A stretch of 30,285 bases of DNA from Paramacrobiotus richtersi (Eukaryota; Tardigrada; Eutardigrada; Parachela; Macrobiotidae): positions 1 through 30,285 of the forward strand of contig JAQGAU010000355.1 in the NCBI GenBank assembly GCA_034698045.1, read 5' to 3'. Positions 1-9,613 of the stretch are shown piece by piece. Within the stretch, counting starts at the first letter, position 1. The number at the start of each line of letters is the position of its first letter. Position numbers and translations under genes: made by a program. The notes under the pieces were generated by a model that saw nothing but the letters and a program-made list of their open reading frames with translations, searched no databases and was not told where the DNA came from.

Positions 1-316
1 ACCCACAGACCGCAATGTTAAAACAAGTCACATATTGATAACTTTGGAAATTCATATCTTTTGACCATTTGTAGTGGTTGCAATGAAAAAAATTCTTATG
101 TGCTCCTTTCATTTAGGAGAATTTTTTGAGGTGGCTCCCATGTTTGTGCGAATATCCCATGAGGGATAGTCTACGTGTTAGTCCTGTATCGAATCGTTGT
201 ACTTGATAATAAAGAATCATCATGCACGATGTCGAAACCCCTTATTTCAAGTGTATGGTCATACGCTCGCCCTTTACGATACTAGAGACTACTACTACTA
301 GAGACCGAAATCCGGG
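1..316. other. Flank of FB1, no recognised gene
   Basis: Mixed-composition sequence with no recognisable protein or RNA gene. A short frame from the ATG at 222 runs into FB1 and ends inside it, so it is not evidence for a gene. A (CTA) run of four units lies near 285-300. Confidence 0.5.
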
Positions 317-327
317 TCCGTGTGTAA

Positions 328-361
328 CCGGCAATTATGTCCCCCCGGACATTATTGCCGG
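328..361. repeat. Terminal hairpin of FB1
   Basis: CCGGCAATTATGTCC (328-342) is followed after CCCC by GGACATTATTGCCGG (347-361). These are reverse complements with one mismatch. The element's own terminus is therefore two copies of its internal word placed head to head. Confidence 0.8.
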
Positions 362-540
362 GTCACCTTGTAACCCTTGCGAAAAGTGTAACCTTTGCAC
401 ATGCTTGGTGAAACGAAGGACTTACGAGGGCTGAGCGAAAACGAAATCAATCCGAGGACTGCTACCAACCTCTACCACCGCCACCGGTGTGACCACCGCC
501 GAATTGTAACTGGAATGGCTGCCAACGCTGGCAGGTAGTA

Positions 541-813
541 AGGAGATACTATTGCCGGCAATGAAAGGGACGAGGTGACATTATTGCGGGCGGGGCCAGT
601 TACAACGAAACATTATAGCCGGAGATGGTAGACAGGGGTGACATTATTGCCGGTTGTGTTGGGAGGAAGGGTGACATTATTGCCGGCCGTGGCTGCAGAC
701 GGGGGACATTATTGCCGGTGGCTTTGGCAGTAGAGGGACATTATTGCCGGCAGGACCAGTTACAAGGGGACATTATTGCCGGAGATGGTAGACAGGGGGG
801 ACATAATTGCAGG
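541..813 (+). repeat. Left word array of FB1, about 32-bp spacing
   Basis: ACATTATTGCCGG recurs at about 641, 674, 706, 738, 770 and 801, a spacing of 31-33 bp, with weaker copies upstream from 545. The spacer between words varies in sequence while the word is conserved. The forward frame at 625-1029 is open only because the repeat lacks stop codons. Confidence 0.85.
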
Positions 814-824
814 TTACACTTACT

Positions 825-960
825 ACCGGCAATAATGTCCCCCGTAATAACGGCAACAATGTCCCCCGTAATGCTGGCAATAATGTCTCCCTTACTACCG
901 GCAATAATGTCCCCCGAAGAATCGGCAATAATGTCCCCCGTAGTACCGTCAATAATGTCA
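825..960 (-). repeat. Right word array of FB1, exact 24-bp spacing
   Basis: The same word in reverse orientation (GGCAATAATGTCCCCC) begins at 828, 852, 876, 900, 924 and 948, exactly 24 bp apart. The spacers are shorter than in the left array, so the two halves are not simple mirror copies. Confidence 0.85.
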
Positions 961-1177
961 CCTTCGGGGAAATTTGTTGGTGGTCACATCGGTGGCGGTG
1001 GTAGCGCTTGGTGGCGGGTCTCGGATTGATCCCGAATTTGTCCAGCCCTCCTAGGTCCTTCGTTTCACCAAGCCTGTGCAAGGGTTACACATTTGGCGAT
1101 GGTTACAAAATGGACCCGGCAATGATGTCCGGGGGGACATCTTGGCAGGGGGGACATAATTGACGGTCACATCCGTG

Positions 1178-1478
1178 TGCAGATAGGGATATGTAGGCGT
1201 TGTGTTCCTTGTGCAGAAGGGGGACATGTTGACGCATGCGTCGTGTTCGTTGTGCAGAAGGTAAGCTGGATATGGTGGAGTAGAATCTGGACAAGTCGGA
1301 TGTTAGTGATTTGGACAACGAACCCGTATCGAGGGAAAACACGAACACGCTGGTAATCGCAACTTATCCGCTATTATGCACAATCATAGTGCCAGCTGCA
1401 CGAGTGTAGGGTTGATGCCATACTGTACTGGCAAAAATCCAAAGCCCCCACGGCACTATTTCCACAGGCGCCGGGTAG
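1178..1478. other. Short sequence between FB1 and a coding relic
   Basis: No gene recognised. A 19-bp near-identical direct duplication (GTGTTCSTTGTGCAGAAGG) occurs about 42 bp apart between 1201 and 1262; the first copy is followed by a GGGGGACATG string reminiscent of the FB1 word. Confidence 0.4.
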
Positions 1479-1844
1479 TTCGTTCTATCTGCAGTTCCTG
1501 GTTATCTGGTGGCTGGAGTCAACCGAACTTGGGACGACAGGCTAAATTCAATACAGTGCCAAGCTAGTCGTGTTGAGGTTCTACTGTCTTTCTTAAGACC
1601 AGTAGCGAGCCATTTGCATTCCCCTATGCTACGCGATATGATGCATAGTGCTGGGAAATTACCCTTTCAAACAGATGTATTACCTTCGGATGCGTCCTCC
1701 TTCCTCTGCCACCGCTTTTAACACCCTCAACCAGTTTGCCCTACACAATCTATTGTCTACAATCTGGTGACCTACTTAACGACGCCGCACAGGGAGCTGC
1801 GGGACGTCACCGTCGCGCGCCACTTGCTGGTTGAAAAAAAATGA
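1479..1844 (+). pseudogene. Unrecognised coding relic with one in-frame stop
   Basis: A plus-strand frame of 121 codons interrupted only by TAA at 1719-1721. It has no ATG near its start and begins directly after a stop. The translation has balanced composition and includes the stretch RELRDVTVARHLLVEKK before the final TGA. I do not recognise a family. It lies between FB1 and the 20-bp array. A frame this long with one stop is suggestive of a decayed exon or transposon ORF, but chance cannot be excluded. Confidence 0.3.
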
Positions 1845-2060
1845 TAAAAATTGAAATACGGGCGCCACTGGGCTTTGCCGCGGTTATTTCGCCGAACAGC
1901 AGTTCCTGCGGCTTTAGAAGTACCACGCTAAAGCGACAGAGCACCACTTAAATAACAACGATGTGCGCATTGAGTGCGCACATTCACTCAAAGGGACACT
2001 GGGGAGGTGGGTGATTTCTCCACAATGTGACAACTGCATACTTTGTTCGCGTATACGCCC

Positions 2061-2465
2061 CAGTACGGTGAATTACATCACCGCAGTAAAGCAAACTGCT
2101 TCCCAATGCGGAAAACTAGATCACTGTATGGCAAACCACGTCCCAGTATGGCAAACTACCTCCGAGTACGGTAATCTATCCCCGAGTACGGTAATCCACC
2201 TCGGAGTACGGAAAACTACCTCGTCGCAGCAAGGCAAACTACTTCAGATTGCGATGAACTAGACGGCAAGACAAGTCCCAGCACAGAAAACTACATTCCA
2301 GCCGTATAACAAACTACTTCCCAGTGCGTTAAACGAGATACCAGTACGGCACACCACGTCCCAGTATGGCAAACTGACTTCTAGTACGGTAAACTGCGTC
2401 TTTGCAGTATGGCAAACTACTTCGAAGTACGATGAACTAGATCCCAAAGCGGAAACCACGTCTAA
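2061..2465 (+). repeat. Degenerate 20-bp tandem array
   Basis: About 20 units with consensus close to CCCAGTAYGGCAAACTACNT. Unit starts fall at 2084, 2104, 2124, 2144, 2164, 2184 and 2204 (exactly 20 bp), then with occasional 23-bp steps to about 2446. All units point the same way, unlike the foldback arrays. No target duplication was found at its edges. A hairpin TTGAGTG/CACTCAA lies upstream at about 1972-1994. Confidence 0.8.
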
Positions 2466-3051
2466 CTAGTGCAAACAACGCCAAAAAACTCATCGGACTG
2501 GCCTTGTCTTGTCAAATACGAGGGGTATGACAAACAGTGGTTCACGCCTTTTCTCTTAACGGCACCGATGTTAAATAATTTCAGCACGAATTAGACACTC
2601 AACTGTAAACAGATGCGCCTGGATTAAGGGTAGGACTCCCTCTTCCCTAACTCGATGAGTTGTGTCAGACTCATCGTATTACTGGCATTGCTTTACGCCG
2701 GCCGATTGCACACATTCAGCTTCTGGTCGGTTACCTTTACTGTCGCAACGGCACTCGCTCGAGATGCATATGCCACGATTGACAGCCACGGAGATGGCGG
2801 TCATAAACTTTTATCTGTACAATTTGCTGACACGAGAATCGACACAACTCGGATGCGAACACAGACTTTGACTGCAATGGAAGCAATGCGCTTGTTATTT
2901 ACGTGCTGTCCTAAATTTATGACTCTGTGCTTATTCTGTTCCATGCAAGTATTGTTAACTCTTTTGCCTTAACAGCCGAAAGATGCTGTTTTAACTTAGT
3001 TATATTCCTTGAAGATTTATGGAATTGAATAAAAAGACAAGTTATTATTAG
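2466..3051. other. No supported gene
   Basis: Two overlapping plus frames at 2655-2972 (105 codons) and 2662-2871 are open, but they have no recognisable motif, no support from neighbours and compete with each other. I see no reason to call either one. Confidence 0.4.
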
Positions 3052-3393
3052 TATGGGCAGCTGTTTATTACAAGACGCCTAGGCAATGTGAATACTGATT
3101 GGACTGAGTTACTCGAGTGGGTGAAGAACCTCATCGGACGAGGCGATTTGGTGACAACAGCAGTGCACCTCCGGAGTGGCGGACTGTATGGCGTGATGCT
3201 CCACGCAAAGGACCCTAATCAGTTTCCACGTTAGCGAGTCAATCAAAGGGCCGCGACCGTCACTGCTGCCAGGAAAAATTATGAACTGCCGGAAGAATGG
3301 TACAGCAACAGGCCCAAAAAGAGTTCCATCAACCTGGAGGACTTTCAGAAATCGGGCAGAGACGCATGCAGCATTTCTCTTCCAGCTGCGTGA
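3052..3393 (+). pseudogene. Unrecognised coding relic with one in-frame stop
   Basis: A plus frame of 113 codons with a single internal TAG at 3232-3234. Before the stop it reads a well-balanced stretch including WTELLEWVKNLIGRGD; after it the frame continues with KNYELPEEWYSNRPKKSS. It has no ATG at its start. Overlapping frames exist on both strands (3281-3724 plus, 3109-3495 minus) and at most one can be real. This frame looks most protein-like by composition, which is a judgement and not proof. No family recognised. Confidence 0.3.
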
Positions 3394-3802
3394 AGATCTC
3401 TTTTGTCTTACGGATGCGGAAGAAATTCCAGCGGTGGGTCGTGTGACTGCCCTGTCAAGTGTATCCAATCTTTGTTTAGTAGGAGAAAGTTCCACGTCGA
3501 AACAGAATGGTCAGAATGGCAGAAGCGATATACCGTCGTACATTAAAGTGCGATTTGAAAATTTATTTTCTTTAACACACCACGAATTCATCGTTCTGTG
3601 CATATCACAACGAGTAGGACGATGCATAAGGTCGAATCACGAAATCGTTATGCAATTTTATAGGATAGACGGTTTTCCTTGTCCTATTTCTGCAACTAAG
3701 ATAGCTGCACAGTGTCCGCGTTAAATTCCCAAAATACACCTGTGTATTACTTTATTCACAGGGCTTTCGGGTATTTGTACTCGTTTACACTAATCTATCT
3801 CC

Positions 3803-4090
3803 GTGGTAGAGTCTACGGGAGTGGATCAACGCCGTTCACGGCCAACCAACATCAAAGCCCCAGTTGTGCCCGTACCACGAACACGGGCTCGATCGACATT
3901 CCCAAATAGCGTCCCACTTAATCATATGCCACGGGCGAGTAGTGATGTGCCACGGGTGCTAGGAAGCACCCGAGGGGACTGCGCTGGCATCACCACTCCG
4001 GTGACCGCGAATTTGTGTGCCTACAGTGTTATTACCGATATCACAGAACGCGCATCTCTACGCCGGATAATTTTGCGGGTTCGCAGGTGA
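3803..4090 (+). CDS. Weak basic, proline-rich ORF, start not ATG
   Basis: A 95-codon frame rich in Arg, Pro and Thr. The nominal start is GTG, and the first ATG lies well inside. No domain recognised. It is listed because of length and skewed composition only. Confidence 0.12.
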   Translation: MVESTGVDQRRSRPTNIKAPVVPVPRTRARSTFPNSVPLNHMPRASSDVPRVLGSTRGDCAGITTPVTANLCAYSVITDITERASLRRIILRVRR

Positions 4091-5224
4091 AAGTGTCCAT
4101 CTCACGGTCATGACAGAACTGTGCTTTATCAAAGCTGGGACGAGATGAAGTTGATGGTTTCGCTTTCCGAGCTTTTGCAATCGCGCAGGCTATTTAAATT
4201 GGTAGTACCAATCTTCCGAATAAAAAAGGCTTTTGCTACAAAAACGCAGTAACGAAACTCCCATAAGCAAATTATAGTTATACTAAAAGTAAGAATTTTA
4301 CGGGATTATCTTCATGAATCGATCGGTGTACCTGATCGTTTCTGCACGCGGAACCATCGACTAGCTCAAAATAAATTTGGAAAAGGACATCGTCCAGTCT
4401 GCTATGGCACTGTAGACGGACGTAAGAGCTGCAAAGACGTAATTCGTAAGCGGCTTTGGGGGAACATTCTGGGCAGAACACCTATTCACTTCTGCCAGTC
4501 CGCTATCGCTATAAGGGTGGAAGCCGATGTGCGTTTGGCCCTACCGGCCAACCACTCGCGGAGGACAGAACGAAGGGAGACTTGGGTGTACAGCTTTTGT
4601 AGATGCGCGGCGACGGTCAAGGGTATGCTTTTCTGAGTGGGCTAGATAAACAGATTTTATGGACCAATGGATGTCGACGAAACATAATTATGCGTTTTTG
4701 ACCAGCTGGTTGCAGTTAAGAAAGCCTGGTAGCCGTACACGAGCGGCATTCAGCCACAACGCTTCAGAAAGTCTTGCGTCCGTCAAAAACAATCAAGTTT
4801 GATGAGAGTGATCGCCGAAATTGTACAGCGCCTGTAAGCCAATATCCAAAAGTAAAATTTCGGGTGGTGCAGCACGTGAGTAAACAACATCTCGAGCCAC
4901 AACGGAAAGATGTTGGATGCATACTACTCGTAGAGTCTTGCCTTGCAAAAACAATCCACCTCCACTGGTCGCAGGAAAAGCTCGCTTGGTAGTGGATGGC
5001 CGTTGCCAACCAGTGCTAGGAGATGGGCACTGGATCCTACGTACCAGATGCAGATGGTGCCCAGCACAGGTGTACTAGGAAATGGCTGGCTGATCTTGAC
5101 CTATTTCTGTCTTGAGCTCCACTAGAAGGTTGCCTACCGGCAAAGAAGGCTAATCGGCGCTTCTTGTAGCAATCAGAGTCGGTATTCGCATACAAGTTGC
5201 AACCCCGAGAAAGTTCACCGCATT
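4091..5224. other. No supported gene
   Basis: Several short frames occur on both strands (4278-4481 minus, 4774-4992 plus, 4943-5125 plus). None carries a motif I recognise. Plus-strand translation between about 4520 and 4870 has protein-like patches broken by stops, so it may be a decayed coding region. Confidence 0.3.
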
Positions 5225-5263
5225 TTAAATCTCTACCCGCGCATAGCTGCTTCCAAATCTGGC

Positions 5264-5498
5264 GATTACTACATGAGCATTTGACTGGTTTCCGTCAGTG
5301 TCATGGGTGAATGTACTTTCCCCTGGATTACATCCCCATTAACAAGCCAATTGTTTCGATAGACATTCAGTAAAATCATAGCGGTCGTCGTAATCATGGT
5401 CGTCGACGTCGACGGTGTTAATGAGCAGCTGATGCAGGGGCAAAGTATATTCACCCATGACATCGACGGAAGGCAGTTAAATGATCATGTCGTAGTCC
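5264..5498. repeat. Head-to-head inverted duplication
   Basis: The left arm (about 5264-5344) and right arm (about 5417-5498) are reverse complements over most of their length. The best part pairs TGTCATGGGTGAATGTACTTT with AAAGTATATTCACCCATGACA. The centre is about 70 bp. Read outward, both arms encode a similar peptide containing FTHDxDGxQ, the left on the minus strand (frame 5225-5338) and the right on the plus strand. This looks like an inverted copy of a coding segment, or a small foldback too decayed for its ends to be found. Confidence 0.75.
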
Positions 5499-5563
5499 CC
5501 AGTGATGTCGGCATTCGCACAACGGCTGCCGGCGTTTTGGACGAAGAAGAAGAATCAAATTGA
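5396..5563 (+). CDS. Small acidic ORF inside the inverted duplication
   Basis: A 55-codon frame from ATG at 5396 to TGA at 5561. It contains SIFTHDIDGRQLNDHVVVPS and ends in an acidic DEEEESN tail. The first half lies in the right arm of the inverted duplication, and a diverged relative of the same peptide is encoded on the opposite strand in the left arm. Function unknown. It may be a fragment of a longer decayed gene, because the next 150 bp also read protein-like in a neighbouring frame. Confidence 0.3.
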   Translation: MVVDVDGVNEQLMQGQSIFTHDIDGRQLNDHVVVPSDVGIRTTAAGVLDEEEESN

Positions 5564-5856
5564 ACAGGAACAGAGTTGGAACAAATCAGTACTGTGGATC
5601 GTTGCTTGGCTTATTGCGTATGGACAGTCTAATCAAAGTTTAGATCTATTATCAAGCAGTCTATCTCAGCACTGATATCTGATGTTTAGGATCAGATGTT
5701 ATCGATAAGATGCTCGTACACCTGACCGCCCAACACGGTTGACTTTCGTATCCAAAGTTTGCTCATAGTTATACGGCAAACTTGTCATTGACGTAAACGT
5801 TATCAGTTTCAGGGTGATCAAGAAAGACTGGTGCTAAACACGGCCACGAGCCACGA

Positions 5857-6087
5857 ATGATGCAGTCGATGATGCAGTTGATGGTCGCCCCATTTAGTGA
5901 CTATGGTGTTGCAGATGGTTGTGCTGTATGGGTCTACGCTGACAGCGTCGGTATTCTGGATGCAGAGTTCATCAAAGACGCACTGCAGAGCAAGGAGGTG
6001 CATGCAGTTGTTTTAAGTGGTAATACCGACATTTCATACCATGAAGTGTACCGTGCAAAACTCCCGTTCCTGCAGGAGGCAAACTAG
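5857..6087 (+). CDS. Unrecognised small ORF, 76 aa
   Basis: ATG-initiated frame beginning with a Met/Gln-rich stretch from a short ATGATGCAG duplication, then a balanced sequence including DAEFIKDALQSKEVHAVVLS. It sits about 300 bp downstream of the inverted duplication on the same strand. No family recognised and no splice or poly(A) signal is evident. It may be an exon fragment. Confidence 0.25.
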   Translation: MMQSMMQLMVAPFSDYGVADGCAVWVYADSVGILDAEFIKDALQSKEVHAVVLSGNTDISYHEVYRAKLPFLQEAN

Positions 6088-6229
6088 TTGGCAAGACGCA
6101 AGAACCTGGCCATGGCTAATCACGTAAAAAGTGGTCTACAGTGGTAAGTGGCCTTAAGTAAAACGATCTGACAATATATGAGTAAGTTGTCCTCCTGACC
6201 AAATGTTCATTGATGGAGCTGTAGAGTTT

Positions 6230-6436
6230 CTAGCAAGAGGGTTGACCATTCCGGTCTGGGACCCACAAGAAGCAGGAAAATCGCATATCCGCAAGACCGA
6301 CTAACTCATTCATAAATGGTGATAAGGTGAACCGGATATCATTAGCATCGTCAAATGTCGCCTGAGCAGGATCAATGCCAAAATCTTTCGTGTTCCATCG
6401 TTCCGTTAGTGCAACCTTTTTTTTACTCGCCCTCAT
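6230..6436 (-). CDS. Unrecognised small ORF, 68 aa
   Basis: Minus-strand frame from ATG to TGA-type stop, starting MRASKKKVALTERWNTKDFG. Composition is balanced, with charged and hydrophobic residues mixed as in a soluble protein. No motif recognised; neighbouring ORFs lie on the opposite strand. Confidence 0.22.
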   Translation of the reverse strand: MRASKKKVALTERWNTKDFGIDPAQATFDDANDIRFTLSPFMNELVGLADMRFSCFLWVPDRNGQPSC

Positions 6437-6519
6437 GTTGACGCATTAGACATGCACGTTTCTTCGTAGGCAAAAGGTGCTTAATTTTCAGCAGTCTTCG
6501 CCGTTGGAATCAATAAGAT

Positions 6520-6846
6520 ATGCGTAAAAATGCCCTCGCAAATGGAGCCACAGTATATATCCCTGATAGAGATCTTCACGATATTGTCCGTCGCCTCAGA
6601 TGTACTGTCAACACACCGTGTCTACAGCGGTCAAAGTTCAGGCGTTTCATTACAATGAGTCGCTCCCCGCGACCCCCTGAACTTCACGTATGCTCTTGCA
6701 TCACGTCTGATGTTACCGCATCAACTATTATTCCTGTTCATGATCTACACATCAATGGTCACATCTATGCCGTCATTCCAGCCAAAAATTTACTCACCTT
6801 ACCTTCTGCTGTGCAGATTACTCCAAAATTCATCACGTCTCACTGA
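6520..6846 (+). CDS. Unrecognised ORF, 108 aa
   Basis: ATG-initiated plus frame running 108 codons without a stop; the ATG is the first codon after an upstream TAA. The sequence is Cys/Ser/Thr/Pro-rich in its middle, with no motif I can name. At this length a chance ORF is possible in a 30-kb window. Confidence 0.2.
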   Translation: MRKNALANGATVYIPDRDLHDIVRRLRCTVNTPCLQRSKFRRFITMSRSPRPPELHVCSCITSDVTASTIIPVHDLHINGHIYAVIPAKNLLTLPSAVQITPKFITSH

Positions 6847-7039
6847 GCTTCCTCCCTAACTATCTACATTCACGTCCTCTTCAGAACACTGCCATGGCTA
6901 CGCCATTTTCTCAAGGAGGGAGATGTCGTATAGAAAAACTGGTACTGGATGTTCTCAAGACATTCTCTACATGTTGTGCTCACACTAGTATAACGTCCAG
7001 TCACGCGCTTTACCCTTGTGTTCCCTCAAGGAAGTCCTG

Positions 7040-7279
7040 CTAGTATATAATACACGTCTTAGTGAAAGAGTCTTTAGATAGAGTTGGAGAGTTCTCATTA
7101 AAGGAGCTCGATACCCGAGCGAGTATATTGTAGCTAGGACGAGCCTGCGACCATTCTTCCGGCAACTGCCTGTCCAGGGTCCCCAAACGCCATGCGTCTG
7201 TACATTGACCGCTTGCTTCCACCTGAGTGTCGTGTGACCCGACGAGAACAACCTTACCAATACCGACGTTGTCGGAGAC
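7040..7279 (-). pseudogene. Coding relic, possible retroelement polyprotein end
   Basis: A minus frame of 79 codons open from a TAG at its 5' edge to a stop at 7040. It contains GIGKVVLVGSHDTQ and then AWRLGTLDRQLPEEW. This loosely recalls the 'GDVVLV...W.LG.I' segment found after the integrase of BEL/Pao-type elements (DUF5641), but the match is by eye and weak. A pyrimidine-rich tract ending in TATAG lies directly upstream, so it could instead be an exon start. It lies on the same strand as the helicase relic. Confidence 0.3.
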
Positions 7280-7631
7280 CTATACAGACACAAGTATCGC
7301 CTGTATCAGCGAGCTACAGTGTCGGCGCCTTAGCTATGCCAGTCAACAGTTCGGCAATACCTTCCCGTAGTTAACTGTCTTTTTGGTGCTTTACAACATA
7401 CACATAGACGGGCACGGTACGTTCATCCAGAACTAATCTGAAGCCACAATAAAAAAGGGTCATGGAGGACGACCGGTGCGCAGTTTTTCGAGCGCATGAA
7501 GTATTCTACAAAATATTGCCGGGTCCGTCGCTCGGGAGGAGCAATGTGCTCTGGTCCTGCATGCTGGATCAAACGACGTGCTACACATTTCCTGCACGAG
7601 CAGTGTGATTTATAGATGGACGTTAATGCGC

Positions 7632-8262
7632 TCATGAGCTCCGCACAGTTCCTAATACATTCACGCTGGAAGTTCCGGAATCTTGCTTCCGGAACACTTT
7701 GGCTTTTGTTGCATAGATCATGAGAATTTTTTCAAATCGTTTACGATCACTTCCGTTGAATTCCACATGAAACGGATTTTGAGGATTTCCCAGTCCTCTA
7801 CTGTGGCATTGCCAGACCGCAGCCTCAACAGACATTCTCGATATCGAACAACCTGGTTATCTGCACCAATTTGCGTTTGCGGTATTTTTAAGATAACCGC
7901 CTGATCAAACGATCTATATAGACGTATCCCGTGCTGGACTTCCAAGTTCTTACTATCGTTGTTTTCGGACTCGAGGAGTAGAAAGGCACCGGGTCAAGGT
8001 GACCATGATATCCAACCAAAATAATCAACATTCCTCGAAAACGTTCGTTACCGTTCTCTGGGCGGGCTTGTCTGCCCCGTTTGTCGAGTGAAGCAAAGAG
8101 CCTGCACTTGATCATGCCGTACTCGTCCATTATGACATACCGAATAATTTCGAACCTTTCCTGAAACTTCCTCAGCTTTTCTCCCGTGAGATCTCTAATC
8201 GGCTGGCTTATTAGCCCGGCTGGATGGGATGCTAAAATGTAGCTAAAAGATGCAACGGCGGA
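7632..8262 (-). pseudogene. PIF1-like helicase fragment (Helitron-type), frameshifted
   Basis: Three minus-strand frames in sequence read like the middle of a PIF1-family DNA helicase. The first frame (8262 to about 7980) has DLTGEKLRKFQERF, then VIMDEYGM at the Walker B/motif II position and GYHGHLDPVPFY where the family has GDFxQLPPV. After a frameshift (near 7980-7945) comes RYRECLLRLRSGNATVEDWE, matching the family's 'FRELLLRLRNGExTEEDWxLL'. A second shift gives KRFEKILMIYATKAKVF, like the 'F..ai.LfpTk..V' segment. The Walker A region and the C-terminal motifs V and VI are missing, and motif II and III residues are altered, so it is dead. PIF1-like helicases of this kind occur in Helitron transposons and in stand-alone copies; no HUH Rep domain was found nearby. 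Confidence 0.75.
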
Positions 8263-9352
8263 CTACTACTTCAAAGTAATAAGTTCATAAACTAACACTA
8301 CGTAAATTTCCTGTTAACAAGTACAGTAACTATAAATGTGAAACCTTATTAAATTCGCCAATTCTCTTCCCACACTGGTCGGAGGAAGATCCTTTCGTTG
8401 GAGAAACCTGGCGCTGGATGACCGGGAGGAAGAACCTTTTGTCTAGACATGCCATTGAGTATGTCCGCGTTGATCTTTCAGAGCGCATCCAGGCGTCGCG
8501 GAATTTTGACTCTGTTGTTTATTCTGCCTATCGTGCCGCCTTCTCTTGGGCGTATCCTTCCGGTTCAGATGTGGTTACTTGCACATCTCCAGAACGATGT
8601 AGAAAGTTAGTACTATGTCGGCGCGCAAGCGTATCCCCTTGGCGGGCCATGCGCCGCTCGCGATCTCCTGCGATCGTGATTATTGAAGGTAAAATTGAAA
8701 ATTCGTAAGCATCTTCACCCCGAGTATAATTACGACTGACTAGACATATAACTATCAATTCTTTATAAACTAGTTCCGCGCCTTATCGCACATTCTTTGA
8801 AGATTTCAACGCTGCACATGCCAATTGAATATGGCGGAATTTTGTTTGCATATCCGCACGGTGGCGAGTACTGAGAATGAACTCTCCAATGTTTGCTTCG
8901 AACATTCAAACCTTCGAATCTTACAGCACATCGGTAGAATTGTCACAAACAACCTTGCGCCTTCGGCTTCGGTATCTAGCGGCCTGTTTTCGACGAATTA
9001 TTGGTTACGTGCAGCTACTAGAGCCTCATGACGAACTCTGTCAGGGCAGTAGCTTGAGTCAGATCATACCGGCACTATACAGCTGACGGATTGCAGTGCG
9101 GGTAGTGGCTATTATGTTCGCATATTGGGTGGCCTCTTTTTAGCCAGCGCCGTAGTTCTCCATTGCGTTTCAAGTACTGTGCAGATTTGCATGTTTGGTG
9201 TAGGAAAAGCTACGGACAATCTCACTTTGACCTGGTGCACATGATGTTATGAAATGAAGAAACTACCAATAAAAATCACCGCACGCGAAGTCTTTCTTTG
9301 ATGACGCACTAAAAATGGTGCAACCAACATGGATCCTTACAACGACAACGTT
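8263..9352. other. No supported gene
   Basis: Overlapping ORFs at 8418-8708 (plus) and 8528-8758 (minus) oppose each other, and two overlapping plus frames lie at 8825-9086. I see no motif. I looked for the missing helicase Walker A motif on the minus strand up to about 8500 and did not find it. Confidence 0.35.
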
Positions 9353-9613
9353 TTAGTTGTTAATTGTGGCTACTCGGTCACTGCACCATTCCTCGTTCAC
9401 GGCCAGTGCCTGGTCCAAACAATGCTTCCTGACGGTCATTGCTGATTTTATCGCGTAACTTGCACAAGGCTTTGAAACGTCTCCAGTAGACAAGAAAGCC
9501 GAGCCGTCTTCCTTCGTTCCACGTTCTAACGTCCCGTCGACGAAACGTTTGATCAAACCGATGTCGAAATCCACCCCACAGCATCTCAGTGGATTAGATA
9601 CCATAACAATCAT
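9353..9613 (-). CDS. Unrecognised ORF, 86 aa
   Basis: Minus-strand frame of 86 codons with internal Met residues and a balanced sequence including DFDIGLIKRFVDGTLERGTK. A second, overlapping minus frame (9378-9584) is also open and basic/aromatic, so which frame was coding is uncertain. No family recognised. Confidence 0.22.
   Translation of the reverse strand: MIVMVSNPLRCCGVDFDIGLIKRFVDGTLERGTKEDGSAFLSTGDVSKPCASYAIKSAMTVRKHCLDQALAVNEEWCSDRVATINN

Larger units (their letters stand above)
323..1171. mobile_element. Foldback element FB1, TGTAACCG family, 6-bp target duplication
   Basis: An 849-bp element with inverted arms. The left end reads TGTAACCGGCAATTATGTCC and the right end, reversed, reads TGTGACCGTCAATTATGTCC. 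A perfect 6-bp direct duplication, TCCGTG, flanks it (317-322 and 1172-1177). Inside the ends, the arms share a unique stretch (around 405-421 against 1055-1072). The inner part is tandem copies of GGGGACATTATTGCCGG pointing right in the left half and reversed in the right half. TGTAACC recurs just inside each end (near 370 and 388 on the left, mirrored on the right), a layout typical of transposase subterminal sites. No transposase is encoded, so it would be non-autonomous. Its superfamily is not identified. Confidence 0.85.

Noticed and set aside
541-960. CRISPR-like pattern of repeats with spacers in FB1
   Set aside because: The repeats change orientation in the middle, spacers are partly repeated and of two lengths, flanks carry a 6-bp target duplication, and the context is eukaryotic.
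3109-3724. 147-codon plus and 128-codon minus frames
   Set aside because: They overlap each other and the more protein-like frame at 3052-3393; neither has a motif. One CTCTTCCAG acceptor-like string inside is not enough.
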